Source: JBKBKC01 sp046294265
GTDB lineage: Bacteria > Pseudomonadota > Alphaproteobacteria > Rhodobacterales > Rhodobacteraceae
Assembly: GCA_046294265.1 (NCBI GenBank)
Contig: JBKBKC010000002.1
Location: forward strand, 124,001-188,000
Length of the DNA stretch: 64,000 nucleotides
Reading direction: 5' to 3'
The position numbers and the translations under genes are program-made. The notes under the pieces are model-generated. The model saw only the letters and a list, made by a program, of their open reading frames with translations, did no database searches and had not been told where the DNA came from. Every line of letters starts with the position of its first letter. The first letter of the stretch is position 1. This document shows, piece after piece, positions 26,045-34,916 of this stretch.

Positions 26045-27367
26045 CTAGCGTCCTGCGGTTTGGCCGGGTTGTGCAAGTGCTTGCGCCAGTGGCGCTTTTT
26101 TGTATGGCAGGTTGGGGTGAGTCGGCCCAGCTTTTGCGAATACGCGGTCGTAGGCGGCCAGCAGGTGCGGTGCGGAATGGTCCCAGGACAGTGCTCCAAG
26201 CACTCGGTCCCGCCCCAGCCGACCCATCCGTGCGCGCAAGGCAGGATCCACAATCAGCGTGGCAAGTTTCGCCGCGAAACCGACAGGATCGTTGGCATCG
26301 GCATAGAGGGATGCGCCCTGCGCACTCGCACGGCCTTCGGCCAGGTCGAATTGAACAACGGGCTTTTCCAAAGTCATGTATTCCATGACCTTGTTCATGG
26401 TCGAAATGTCGTTCATCGGGTTCTTCGGGTCCGGCGAGACCCCGATATCCACCGCATTCAGCGCCGCCAGCAGGTCCGCGCCATAAAGCGCGCCCGTGAA
26501 CGTGAAATACGCGCTCAGCCCGCGTGCGGCCACATCCGCCTCTACGACCGGCAACTCCGGGCCAAAGCCTGCGATGACGAAATGCACATCCGCAAGACGC
26601 GGATCATCTCGCCCCATCACACGGATCAGGTGATCGGCGGCGGCCACCAACAGGTCCATCCCCTCCTGCTGGCCGATCACGCCGACATAGCCCATCACCG
26701 TCGCGGCACCCTTGCGGAACGCCATATCGCCCGGTCCCGGCAGGAACTGTTCCACCTTCGGGGCCGAGCGGACGACGAACACATCCTTCGAGCTCATGCC
26801 GCCGCGTGTCACCGCGATGCGCTGGAAACTCTCGTTGGTGGCCAATGAAACGGAGGCCGTGGCAAACGTCAGCCGTTCCCACAGCCGCATGATGCCGTAA
26901 AGCACGCCGCGACGGTCGAACTTGGCCTCGAACAACTCCGGGCAGACATCGTGATGGTCAAAGACATAGCGAACCCCCCGGACACGCCAGATGAGCGCCA
27001 CCAGCCAGATCAGATCGGGCGGGTTGCAGCCATGCAGCACATCGAACCCCTGTTCGCGCTTCACCCGGAACGACAGCCGGATCATGTGCCACAGCGCATG
27101 GCCCCATTCGCGCGCATAGGCCATTGCGCCGCTGTGCGCCTCGGGCGGTTCGGGGAACCGGTAGATGTGGACACCCTCGATCACCTCGTAGGGGGCCGTC
27201 CAACCCCGCCCCATGGGCGAGATGACCGAAACGTGATAGCCCGCCCGCTGCAGCGTCGTCGCTTCCAGCCAGACCCGGCGATCCAGCGGAACGGGAAGGT
27301 TCTCGACAAGGATGACGACACTGCGGCCAGCGCCTCGGGTTGCCGGAATAGCCTGTTCTGACTGCAT
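26045..27367 (-). CDS. GT4-family glycosyltransferase
   Basis: A 440-residue GT-B enzyme. The N-terminal Rossmann half contains VVILVENLPVPLDRRVWLEA and DVLHGCNPPDLIWL; the C-terminal half has VMGYVGVIGQQEGMDLLVAA and the donor-site region VDIGVSPDPKNPMNDISTMN...KVMEYM with the acidic pair missing one Glu but otherwise typical. It probably adds a sugar of the exopolysaccharide. Its TAG stop is made of the TA target site plus the first base of the neighbouring IS; removing the IS would restore TAA at the same codon, so the protein is full length. A GTG start 54 bases upstream is possible but has no ribosome binding site. Confidence 0.85.
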   Translation of the reverse strand: MQSEQAIPATRGAGRSVVILVENLPVPLDRRVWLEATTLQRAGYHVSVISPMGRGWTAPYEVIEGVHIYRFPEPPEAHSGAMAYAREWGHALWHMIRLSFRVKREQGFDVLHGCNPPDLIWLVALIWRVRGVRYVFDHHDVCPELFEAKFDRRGVLYGIMRLWERLTFATASVSLATNESFQRIAVTRGGMSSKDVFVVRSAPKVEQFLPGPGDMAFRKGAATVMGYVGVIGQQEGMDLLVAAADHLIRVMGRDDPRLADVHFVIAGFGPELPVVEADVAARGLSAYFTFTGALYGADLLAALNAVDIGVSPDPKNPMNDISTMNKVMEYMTLEKPVVQFDLAEGRASAQGASLYADANDPVGFAAKLATLIVDPALRARMGRLGRDRVLGALSWDHSAPHLLAAYDRVFAKAGPTHPNLPYKKAPLAQALAQPGQTAGR

Positions 27368-27569
27368 GTTTGGGGTCCGTTCCTGCTCAATCGCCAGGGC
27401 GCGCCGGATGCGCGCCCTCACCCCTGAGAAGTGCGCTCAGTGGTGTTCCGTTCCTGCAAAGGTTGCCCTTGGGCCGCTGACGCGACGTCGGGCAGAAAGG
27501 TGGTGGCAGGTGCCGGGTGTTGCCGCGCCGTGGACGGTGCGGCAGGTCGGCCCGGCTTTCGGGAATACA

Positions 27570-27594
27570 CGGAACGGACGGCGCAAGCGGACGT
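27570..27594 (+). promoter_or_regulatory. EcfG-type stress promoter for the PRC-barrel gene
   Basis: GGAAC at 27570-27574, a 16-base spacer and CGTT at 27591-27594: a perfect match to the alphaproteobacterial general-stress consensus GGAAC-N16/17-CGTT. It ends 66 bases before the PRC-barrel start codon. The surrounding 290 bases (27368-27660) hold no gene. Confidence 0.75.
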
Positions 27595-27660
27595 TCTTGA
27601 CCTGATGGGTGATCAAACGGTCGGCAATCGATCCGTCACTCGCCCTCGGAGGATTCCAGA

Positions 27661-28701
27661 ATGAAGAAGCTTCTTTCAACTACCGCCGTTGTCGTGGCAC
27701 TCGGCTTTCCGACTGCCATGCTGGCGCAGACCGCCCAGACGGGCACCACCGCCCAGACAGGGATGACCGGGCAACATACCGAAATGACAGGCTTTCTGGC
27801 CACACGCGGGCAGTCGGACGTGTTCGCGTCAGATCTGATCGGTCATGTAGTCTATGCGCGCCGCGCGATGGACGCTACCGCTGGAACTGCGGGCCAGACG
27901 ACCGCCGGGCAGACCACTGCCGGGCAGACGGCGGGCACCCAGACCACGGAAGGCCAGACTGCCAGCGGCATGACCGCAGGTGGCCAGGGGACCGAGGCCT
28001 ACGCGGCCAAGAACTCGGATGGCACCAAGAACATGCGGCTGATGAACCGTGCCGACCTCGACCAGATGGAAGACATCGGCCGGATCAACGATCTCGTGGT
28101 GTCCAGCGACGGCACGATCCGCGCGGTTATCATCGACGTGGGTGGCTTCCTCGGCATGGGCGCGCGGGAAGTGGCGGTGACGATGGATCAGGTTACCTTT
28201 GCCTCGGACACCGAGGATCGGAACGAAATCTACGTTGTGGTGAACACCGGCTCCGAGATGCTCAAAGACTCGCCTGCCTATGATCGCACCTCGATGACTG
28301 GCGATCAGGTGACTGGCCGCACGCAGGACACGGCGCAACAAGGCACTGCGCAACAGGGCACTGGCCGCACCGCGTTCACGGCGCCCGGCATGCAGCGCGA
28401 CGGCTTCGATCGGGTCACGGTTGCGGATGTGTCGGCAGAGATGCTGACGGGCCAGACGGTCTATGGCGTGAACGACAACTCGGTCGGCACGATCGACGAC
28501 CTGATCCTTGACGACAAGGGTGCCATCACGAATGTCATCATCAATTTCGGTGGTTTTCTGGGCATCGGCACCAGCCAGGTCAGCGTCGGCTTTGATGAGC
28601 TGACGATCCTTGCCGACAGCGGCCGCAGCAATGTGCGCGTCTATGTCGATGCGACCAAGGAGCAGGTCCAGGCGCAGCCGCAGTATCGCGCCACCAACTG
28701 A
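27661..28701 (+). CDS. Secreted protein with two PRC-barrel domains and threonine/glutamine-rich linkers
   Basis: A 346-residue protein with a signal peptide (cleavage near AMLAQTA). Two PRC-barrel domains are visible, about residues 130-195 (IGRINDLVVSSDGTIRAVII, VGGFLGMGAREVAV) and 255-335 (VGTIDDLILDDKGAI, FGGFLGIGTSQVSV). The linkers are low-complexity repeats of TAGQT and AQQGT type. PRC-barrel proteins of this sort are frequent stress-induced periplasmic proteins in alphaproteobacteria; the molecular role is unknown. An EcfG-type promoter and a GGAGG ribosome binding site precede it, and a strong terminator follows. Confidence 0.87.
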   Translation: MKKLLSTTAVVVALGFPTAMLAQTAQTGTTAQTGMTGQHTEMTGFLATRGQSDVFASDLIGHVVYARRAMDATAGTAGQTTAGQTTAGQTAGTQTTEGQTASGMTAGGQGTEAYAAKNSDGTKNMRLMNRADLDQMEDIGRINDLVVSSDGTIRAVIIDVGGFLGMGAREVAVTMDQVTFASDTEDRNEIYVVVNTGSEMLKDSPAYDRTSMTGDQVTGRTQDTAQQGTAQQGTGRTAFTAPGMQRDGFDRVTVADVSAEMLTGQTVYGVNDNSVGTIDDLILDDKGAITNVIINFGGFLGIGTSQVSVGFDELTILADSGRSNVRVYVDATKEQVQAQPQYRATN

Positions 28702-28724
28702 TCCTGCCCTGTCAGGCACAAGAG

Positions 28725-28754
28725 AGGGGCCGCGCAGATATCTGCGCGGCCCCT
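28725..28754 (+). terminator. Intrinsic terminator, perfect 30-bp palindrome
   Basis: A perfect self-complementary 30-base segment (arms AGGGGCCGCGCAGAT) followed by TTCGTTTTC lies 23 bases after the PRC-barrel stop. It separates this gene from the convergent small PRC-barrel gene, and its symmetry could serve both. Confidence 0.85.
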
Positions 28755-28776
28755 TTCGTTTTCCCTCAGGCCTTGA

Positions 28777-29130
28777 TCAGCCGTTGTGATGCGGCATCGC
28801 CTTGAGCTTTTCCTTGGTCGTGTCCATGTGCACGCGCACGGTCGACCCGTTGGTTTCGCGCAGCACGCTCAACTGGCTGAACGGCACCAGGACAGAATGG
28901 GCGCCCATGCCCAGGAAGCCGCCCACGTCGATGACCGCATCGGTGATCTTGCCGTCGGTGCCGACCTCGAGCGAGCTGATCGAGCCGATGGTTTCATCCT
29001 CACGACCATAGACATAGGCGTTTTCGACATCGGCGGTCGTCAGGCTGTGCGCATCGGTCATGTCATAGCCGCTGCGGACAAAGCCGAATGAGCCACCGGT
29101 TTCATGCGGCGTGCTTGTTGGATGTGCCAT
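28777..29130 (-). CDS. Small PRC-barrel domain protein
   Basis: A 117-residue cytoplasmic-looking protein (no signal peptide). One PRC-barrel domain spans about residues 30-110 with ENAYVYGREDETIGSISSL and VGGFLGMGAHSVLVPFSQL. The motif GGFLGMGA is shared with the larger PRC-barrel protein encoded convergently next door, so the two are related by duplication. AAGGAG sits 5 bases before the ATG. A perfect EcfG-type promoter lies about 150 bases upstream, which places it in the general-stress regulon. Confidence 0.85.
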   Translation of the reverse strand: MAHPTSTPHETGGSFGFVRSGYDMTDAHSLTTADVENAYVYGREDETIGSISSLEVGTDGKITDAVIDVGGFLGMGAHSVLVPFSQLSVLRETNGSTVRVHMDTTKEKLKAMPHHNG

Positions 29131-29276
29131 TAGTTTCTCCTTGATCCCTGGAAACACGGATCTCTGACAACAGGAACCCCCTGCAGGGTTGTGACCGGAC
29201 CCGCGCGGTTCGCCGACAGGGCCGGCACCAAGGTGCAGGGTGGCCGTGTCGGTCGCGCGTCCGGGCACATGAAAAC

Positions 29277-29301
29277 AACGCCTGCGCAGGGCCTGCGTTC
29301 C
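29277..29301 (-). promoter_or_regulatory. EcfG-type stress promoter for the small PRC-barrel gene
   Basis: Read on the minus strand this is GGAAC (29301-29297), a 16-base spacer and CGTT (29280-29277), a perfect consensus match. It lies about 146 bases upstream of the small PRC-barrel start. Confidence 0.7.
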
Positions 29302-29315
29302 GCCTGCGTCCGCCC

Positions 29316-30449
29316 TCAGAAGGCTTGCGCCAGAAAGAACCGGACCATCTGGGCCGAGGCATCCGGACCAGTGGCATCGGTGTAGGAGCCTGCGTCACGA
29401 CCGCCCGACCAGGCATGGCCGCCCCCTTCCACCATCCACAGTTCCAGCAGAATGGCCCCGTCCGGTCCGACAAAATCGCTGCGGACATAGCCGCGCCCGC
29501 GCACCGATCTTTTGGCCATCCTGTGGGGCGCTGCATCATCACCGACCGTCGCGCTGACGATGGCGGCCGCGTTTGACGGATGCACCGTCTTGTCCGCATC
29601 GCCCTGAAAGACGATCCGTCGAACCCTGTCCTTTTTTGCAAGGTCCGCAAGCTCTGCACGCGATCCAGCGCCCCCGTTGCGCATGGCGACCATGGCAGAG
29701 ACGACATCGCGCGCAGCCCCCCGCGCCAGCCCGGAATGCACGCCCGCGGCCGAAAACACGTCGGGATAGACATCGCCCAAGATCGCCGCCATGGCGCCCC
29801 CCGCCGACAGCCCGGCCACAAAGACCATATCGCGCGACAGGCCGAACTCCTTGCCGAGCTTGCGCGCGAGCGCGGCCAGAATCGCGGGTTCGCCCGCCCC
29901 GCGCGCCTGATGGGCTGGCTGGAACCAGTTCCAGCAATGCGCCTGGTTCTGCCGCCCGGTCTGTGCCGGCCAGGCGATGGCGAGGCCATGCTTTTCGGCC
30001 TGCGCGTTCATGTGCGTGCCGACCGCGAAATCGTCAGGGGTCTGGTTGCAGCCGTGGAGCATCAGGATAAGCCCCTTGGGCCGCCTCGGATGACTGGCCG
30101 GCAGGTAAAGCTTGTAGCCGCGCGATCCCGCAGCGCAGCGGTGCGTCCGTTCCAGATACTGCGCGCCCTTGGGGATGACCGGCGGGGGAGTGGACGGCAA
30201 GGATGCCCGCCGCAGGCGCGGCATCATCGACTGCACCGTCTGAAGCTGTTTCAGGACGGCCCCCAAACTGCCACCGGCCTTTGCCATCCCGGTCTTGCGC
30301 GGCCTTGCGGTCTTTTGTTTGAAGGCGGCCATGGGGGCCATCATCAGGCCCGCCATCGCCGAATGCATGGACAGGACCTTTCTGGCCAGCTTGGCCGGCC
30401 GGTTTGCCCGGCCCGCCCTGCGCAGGGCGGCGGTGATGCTTCGTGTCAT
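29316..30449 (-). CDS. PHB-depolymerase-family esterase (first of two)
   Basis: A 377-residue alpha/beta hydrolase of the esterase-PHB-depolymerase family. LILMLHGCNQTPDDFAVGT supplies the oxyanion region, FVAGLSAGGAMAA is the nucleophile elbow (G-L-S-A-G), DADKTVHPSNA holds the Asp and GGGHAWSGG the His. The N-terminal 90 residues are basic and alanine-rich with no clear signal peptide, so it may be intracellular. It could act on polyhydroxybutyrate or another short ester; the substrate is not shown by sequence. A weak EcfG-like site (GCAAC-N16-CGTT) lies 75 bases upstream. A second paralogue is encoded 15 kb away in the same stress island. Confidence 0.83.
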   Translation of the reverse strand: MTRSITAALRRAGRANRPAKLARKVLSMHSAMAGLMMAPMAAFKQKTARPRKTGMAKAGGSLGAVLKQLQTVQSMMPRLRRASLPSTPPPVIPKGAQYLERTHRCAAGSRGYKLYLPASHPRRPKGLILMLHGCNQTPDDFAVGTHMNAQAEKHGLAIAWPAQTGRQNQAHCWNWFQPAHQARGAGEPAILAALARKLGKEFGLSRDMVFVAGLSAGGAMAAILGDVYPDVFSAAGVHSGLARGAARDVVSAMVAMRNGGAGSRAELADLAKKDRVRRIVFQGDADKTVHPSNAAAIVSATVGDDAAPHRMAKRSVRGRGYVRSDFVGPDGAILLELWMVEGGGHAWSGGRDAGSYTDATGPDASAQMVRFFLAQAF

Positions 30450-30523
30450 GCGGTCATCCTTGGGTGGGGCCTTCGCCCGGCTCCGGGCGGATAGGCGGCG
30501 GATCGGACCTCCCCGGACTAGTG

Positions 30524-30548
30524 AACGCGCTGCGGCGGTTTGGGTTGC
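30524..30548 (-). promoter_or_regulatory. Weak EcfG-like promoter candidate for the first esterase
   Basis: On the minus strand the site reads GCAAC-N16-CGTT, one mismatch in the -35 element. Position, 75 bases before the esterase ATG, is suitable. It was accepted only because neighbouring genes carry better sites. Confidence 0.35.
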
Positions 30549-30617
30549 GCGCCCGCAGTGCAACGGGGCGCCCGTGCCGCTACGGAACAGGATCGCCGGA
30601 AAGGTCCCTGACGCGCG

Positions 30618-33600
30618 TCAGGGTTCCTGCAGATCGGCCGCAAGCGCCATGCGCACCAGCGCGGGCAGCGATGTCGCACCAGTCTTGCGCATGACCGAGG
30701 CCCGGTGGTTTTCGACCGTGCGCTGGTTGATCCCCAGATCGGCCGCTATGGTCTTGTTCGGCGCACCAGTCAGGACGCGTGCGAGGACCTCGCGCTCGCG
30801 CGGCGTCAGGCCCGCAAATTGCCGCAGGGCCGCCGGGCGGTTTTCCGCCTTGCGCGGGCCGCCGTTGGCGGTTTTCAACGCGTGCCGCACGCTGGCCAGC
30901 AGGTCGGCCGCACTTGCAGGCTTTTCGATCAGGTCCGATGCGCCGGCCTTCAGCGCCGACACCGCCGTTGCGGCGTCGCCGTGGCCGGTCAGCACCACGG
31001 CAGGCAGGTCCGATCCCTGCGACCGCAAGAGGGTGATCAGGGCCACCCCGTTCATGCCGGGAAGCAACTGATCGACCAGCAGACAGGCCGCGCCTTCGGG
31101 CCGCGGCTGGGCCAGAAACGCTTCGGCCGATCCATGGGTGACCACCTCCCACCCCTCGGCCTCGAAAAGGCGGCGCAGGGCCTCGCGGATCATCGGGTCA
31201 TCGTCGATGACATGAACGGAGGTGTCCGCGGCATCCCTGCGGCGCGCCGATTTCACCTGTGCGCTGCGGGCCTTCCGCATCAGGTCGGAGATGTGGTCAA
31301 GCAGCACATCCGGCATCACCGGCTTGGACACAAGGGCGTGGGGAGTCGCCGCGATGCTTTTCATCGTCTCGCTGCTGATGTCGCCGGTCAGGATGATCGT
31401 GGGCACCGTGCCGCCCAGAACATCGGGCAGGTCCTGCGCCAGTTGCAGGCCGTCCGCATTCCCGCGCAGGTCGAAATCGGTCAACAGGACATCGGGCCGT
31501 TCGGCATCGCCACCGGCCCATGCCATCGCTTCGCGCGCATCGGACATGGCGATGACCGTGTGCCCCTCTTTCACCAGCACCTCTTCCAGCACGCTGCGCA
31601 GCGGGGCCTCATCCTCGACCAGCAGGATCCTGCCCGTCTGGCGCGGGCCCTTCACCTTGACGGCGGGGGCGGTGTGGCCCTCTGCCGGGGCCTCGACAAC
31701 CGGCAGCCTGATCATGAAGGCCGATCCCTTGCCGACGGTGGAGCGGACGGCGATCGGGTGGTCCAGCAGGTGCGACAGCCGCTGCACGATCGACAGGCCC
31801 AGCCCAAGCCCATTGCCCGACAATGCGGGCGACTTTTTAACCTGATGATAATCCTCGAAAATCGCCTTGCTGTCGGCCTCGGACACGCCAATGCCGCTGT
31901 CGCAGATCACGACCGTCAGGAACGGGCCATGACGGCGGCAGCCCATCAGGATGCCGCCCTTCGTGGTGTATTTCATGGCGTTGGACAGCAGGTTGCGCAG
32001 CATCTGCTCCAGAAGCTGCGGATCGGTCTGGATCCAGGCCTTGCAGGGCACCCAGCGCAGTTTCAGGCCTTTCACGCCGCATTGCGGGGCAAACTCGTCC
32101 GCAAGGCGCTGCATCAGGGGCGCGATGGGCACGGGTTGCAGTTTGGGCTGCACCGTTCCCGATTCGATCCGGTTCACGTCCAGCATCGAATCCAGCATCG
32201 CGGTCATCGAGTTCAGCGTCTGGTCCAGCAACGTGCCCAGCCGCGCCCCTTCGGTGGACCGCTTGTGCCGCGACAGGAGCTTGTGCAGCAGCGCCATGGA
32301 TTGCAGCGGCTGGCGCAGGTCGTGGCTGGCCGAGGCCAGAAAGCGCGATTTGGCCCGTGTCGCGCGGTCGGCCACGTTCCGCGCGGCCACAAGGGCCGCG
32401 TTGGTGCGCTTGCGTTCGGTGATGTCGGTATAGGTGATCACCACCCCTTCGACGCGCCCGCCCTCGGCCCGATAGGGCTGGATGGACCGCAGCAGCCAGA
32501 CACCCTTGTCACCTCGGGTTTCGCGTTCCAGGGGCGCGCCGGTGGCCAGCACCTTGCGGGCGTCCTCGGACAGGTCGTCATCCGCAGCCACGGCGGCAAG
32601 GTCCGCCAGCGGGCGCCCGACATCGGTGGGGATCACGTTGAAGATCGCGCGGGCGGCGGGGGTGAAAAAGCGGATGTTCAGGTCAAGGTCCAGAAACAGC
32701 GTGGCGACATCGGTGCTGTAAAGCACGTTCTGCAGGTCGTTCGCCGTGGTGCGGTGGCGTTCCAGCGTTTCCTGCAACTGGCCGTTCAGCGCGGTCAGTT
32801 CCTCGTTCAAGGATTGCAACTCTTCCTTCGAGGCCAGCAACTCCTCGTTGGTGGACTGGAACTCCTCATTGACCGACAGCGCCTCGGCGGCATCGGCGCC
32901 ATGGGCCTCGACCTCCTGTTCAAGATCGCGCAGGGCGGCCGACAGATCGTTGCGCGCGGCCTCCAGATCGGCCTCCAGGTCGCGGGTGCGGCCGGCTTCG
33001 CCGGTGTCGGATCCTTTGGAGACCCGTGCAGCCGCCGGACGCGGGGTGTCGATGAAACAGGCCAGCAGCAAAGGCTCCGTCCCCGCCATCACTGAATGCA
33101 GGGCGATGTCAAACGCGCCGATCCCCGACATCCGCAGGCCCGACACGGTGACCACCGGGTTCGCAGCGGAGCAGTCTGCCGCCGCCGTGCGGAACCTTGC
33201 GCGCAGCGCCTTGGGCAACATGCCGAGGATCCCCGGATCGGGGTGGCCCTGCGTGACCTTCAGGTATTTTTCGGTCGGGCCAAGCATGTAGAGGCTTTCC
33301 AGCCGGGTGTTCAGCAGGACCGCGGCGGGCGCATAGGTTTCCAGCACGATGCGGCGGCACAGATCGGCCAGTGCATTGCGCCGCATCGGTGTCTGGCCGG
33401 GGGTCTGCGCCGCCTCCTCGCGCTTGCCGATGGCGAATTCCAGGTCTCGCGGCAGGCCTTGCCCGACCCGGCGCCACAGCCGCGCGGCCTTGTCCTCGAC
33501 CACAAAGCAGCCATCGGCCTGCCCCGGCATCTCCGCCGCCCCCAAGAGCAACAGCCCCCCCGGACGCAAGGCAAAGCAGCATCGCGCGATGATCCGCTTC

Positions 33601-34916
33601 TGCGCCTCCGGACCCATATAGATCAGGACGTTGCGGCAGGACACCAGGTCGATGCGCGAAAAAGGCGGGTCCGACAGAAGGTCGGCCACGGTGAACACGA
33701 TCACGTCGCGCAGGGTGGACGTGACCCGCCATCCGCCGTCCTCCGCCACAAAGAACCGGGCCAGGCGCTCTGGGGATACGCAGGCCTCGATCTCCTTGGG
33801 GTAGAACCCCGCGCGCGCGTTGGCGATCGCCTCGGGGTCGATGTCCGAGGCGAGGATCTGCAACCGGCCCACAGCCCCCGCGGCCTCCATCCCCTCCAGA
33901 CAGGCCATCGCGAGGCTGTAGGCCTCTTCGCCGGTGCTGCATCCGGCCACCCAGATGCGCAGCGGCCGGTCCGGGGGCGTCCCGGCCAGAAGATATGGGA
34001 TCGACGTCGCCGACAGATGGTCGAAAACCGCCGGATCGCGGAAAAAGCCGGTGACGTGGATCAAAAGGTCGGCGGAAAGCTGCGCGCGCTCTTCGGGATT
34101 CGATTTAAGCATGGCGAGGTAGGGTTCCATTTCCCGTGGGCCAAGGCCGACAAGCGCCATGCGGCGCGCGATCCGACGCTCCAGCGTTGCCCGCTTGTAA
34201 AGCGTGATGTCCTGCATCGCATGCTCTCCCACATAGGACAGCAGGGTATCGAAAATGGCCCCGGTCTGGGGCTCAGGGCGCCGCGCGCCAGCGTTCCGGC
34301 CCCCCGGCTCGGCGGGTGCCCCCTCGGCTGGGACCTGTCGCATCATGGCGTCGAGTGCTGCGGCCATCTGGCCGATCGGCAGGACTTGCGCCACCTTTCC
34401 TGTCGCGATGGCACTTTCGGGCATGCCGGGATAGCCCGCCTCCTGCGGGTCCTGCGCGATGACCAGGCCGCCCGCGGCGTGGATGTCGGCAAGCCCCAGA
34501 CTGCCATCGGAGCCTGTGCCCGACAGCACGATGCAGGCCGCATCCGCCGCAGCATCCCTCGCCAATGAGCGCAGCAGGGCATCGAAGGGCAACCGGACGG
34601 ACTTGCCATATTCCGGTTCGGTCAAGTGGATCTGCCGCCCTTCGACCGTCAGGAACTGTCCCGGCGGGATGACATGAACGACCCCGGGCCGCAGCGCCAT
34701 GCCCTCGGCGGCCTGCACGACCCGCAGCCCCGTGTGCCGGGCCAGAAGATCGACCATCATGCTGTCATGCGACGGATCAAGGTGCAGGATCAGGATGAAC
34801 GCCGCCCGCGCATCGCGCGGCATGCACTTCAAGAGCGCCCTGCCGGCCTCCAACCCACCTGCCGAGGCGCCAATCGCAATGACGGGAAGGCCTGTCTGCG
34901 TGCCGGACTCCGACAT
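30618..34916 (-). CDS. CheB-CheR-PAS-histidine kinase-REC-REC-LuxR fusion sensor/regulator
   Basis: A 1432-residue single reading frame with, in order: CheB methylesterase (about 10-190; Ser18 in GASAGG, GTGSDG acid region), CheR methyltransferase (about 220-490; AGCSTGEEAY for S-adenosylmethionine), a glutamate-rich coiled coil (SVNEEFQSTNEELLASKEEL), a PAS domain near 720-840, a HisKA/HATPase kinase (His865 in ASHDLRQP; GNGLGLGLS), a receiver with Asp1147, a second FixJ-like receiver with Asp1282, and a LuxR-type helix-turn-helix (about 1368-1425, LTPREREVLARV). No membrane segment is present, so it is cytoplasmic. CheB-CheR-PAS-kinase hybrids are known; a C-terminal DNA-binding output on the same chain is unusual. 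AGGAG is 6 bases before the chosen ATG. Confidence 0.9.
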   Translation of the reverse strand: MSESGTQTGLPVIAIGASAGGLEAGRALLKCMPRDARAAFILILHLDPSHDSMMVDLLARHTGLRVVQAAEGMALRPGVVHVIPPGQFLTVEGRQIHLTEPEYGKSVRLPFDALLRSLARDAAADAACIVLSGTGSDGSLGLADIHAAGGLVIAQDPQEAGYPGMPESAIATGKVAQVLPIGQMAAALDAMMRQVPAEGAPAEPGGRNAGARRPEPQTGAIFDTLLSYVGEHAMQDITLYKRATLERRIARRMALVGLGPREMEPYLAMLKSNPEERAQLSADLLIHVTGFFRDPAVFDHLSATSIPYLLAGTPPDRPLRIWVAGCSTGEEAYSLAMACLEGMEAAGAVGRLQILASDIDPEAIANARAGFYPKEIEACVSPERLARFFVAEDGGWRVTSTLRDVIVFTVADLLSDPPFSRIDLVSCRNVLIYMGPEAQKRIIARCCFALRPGGLLLLGAAEMPGQADGCFVVEDKAARLWRRVGQGLPRDLEFAIGKREEAAQTPGQTPMRRNALADLCRRIVLETYAPAAVLLNTRLESLYMLGPTEKYLKVTQGHPDPGILGMLPKALRARFRTAAADCSAANPVVTVSGLRMSGIGAFDIALHSVMAGTEPLLLACFIDTPRPAAARVSKGSDTGEAGRTRDLEADLEAARNDLSAALRDLEQEVEAHGADAAEALSVNEEFQSTNEELLASKEELQSLNEELTALNGQLQETLERHRTTANDLQNVLYSTDVATLFLDLDLNIRFFTPAARAIFNVIPTDVGRPLADLAAVAADDDLSEDARKVLATGAPLERETRGDKGVWLLRSIQPYRAEGGRVEGVVITYTDITERKRTNAALVAARNVADRATRAKSRFLASASHDLRQPLQSMALLHKLLSRHKRSTEGARLGTLLDQTLNSMTAMLDSMLDVNRIESGTVQPKLQPVPIAPLMQRLADEFAPQCGVKGLKLRWVPCKAWIQTDPQLLEQMLRNLLSNAMKYTTKGGILMGCRRHGPFLTVVICDSGIGVSEADSKAIFEDYHQVKKSPALSGNGLGLGLSIVQRLSHLLDHPIAVRSTVGKGSAFMIRLPVVEAPAEGHTAPAVKVKGPRQTGRILLVEDEAPLRSVLEEVLVKEGHTVIAMSDAREAMAWAGGDAERPDVLLTDFDLRGNADGLQLAQDLPDVLGGTVPTIILTGDISSETMKSIAATPHALVSKPVMPDVLLDHISDLMRKARSAQVKSARRRDAADTSVHVIDDDPMIREALRRLFEAEGWEVVTHGSAEAFLAQPRPEGAACLLVDQLLPGMNGVALITLLRSQGSDLPAVVLTGHGDAATAVSALKAGASDLIEKPASAADLLASVRHALKTANGGPRKAENRPAALRQFAGLTPREREVLARVLTGAPNKTIAADLGINQRTVENHRASVMRKTGATSLPALVRMALAADLQEP

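Larger units (their letters stand above)
25181..26045 (-). mobile_element. IS5-family insertion sequence (IS427-like), 865 bp
   Basis: The element is bounded by inverted repeats GGGTCAGG (25181-25188) and CCTGACCC (26038-26045), which extend with mismatches to 11 of 15 positions. It is flanked on both sides by TA (25179-25180 and 26046-26047), consistent with a TA target duplication. It holds two overlapping transposase frames joined by a slippery run. It looks intact. It is inserted between the degraded DUF3494 gene and the GT4 gene, exactly inside the stop codon of the latter. Confidence 0.9.

Noticed and set aside
27880..27990. A CRISPR-like or tandem DNA repeat array
   Set aside because: The periodicity comes from in-frame codons for TAGQT-type peptide repeats in a secreted protein; there are no spacers.
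30705..33095. A 796-codon plus-strand open frame antisense to the CheB-CheR fusion gene
   Set aside because: High GC keeps antisense frames open; it has no ribosome binding site, no domain-like sequence and is rich in H, R, Q and G, the signature of a codon-position shadow.
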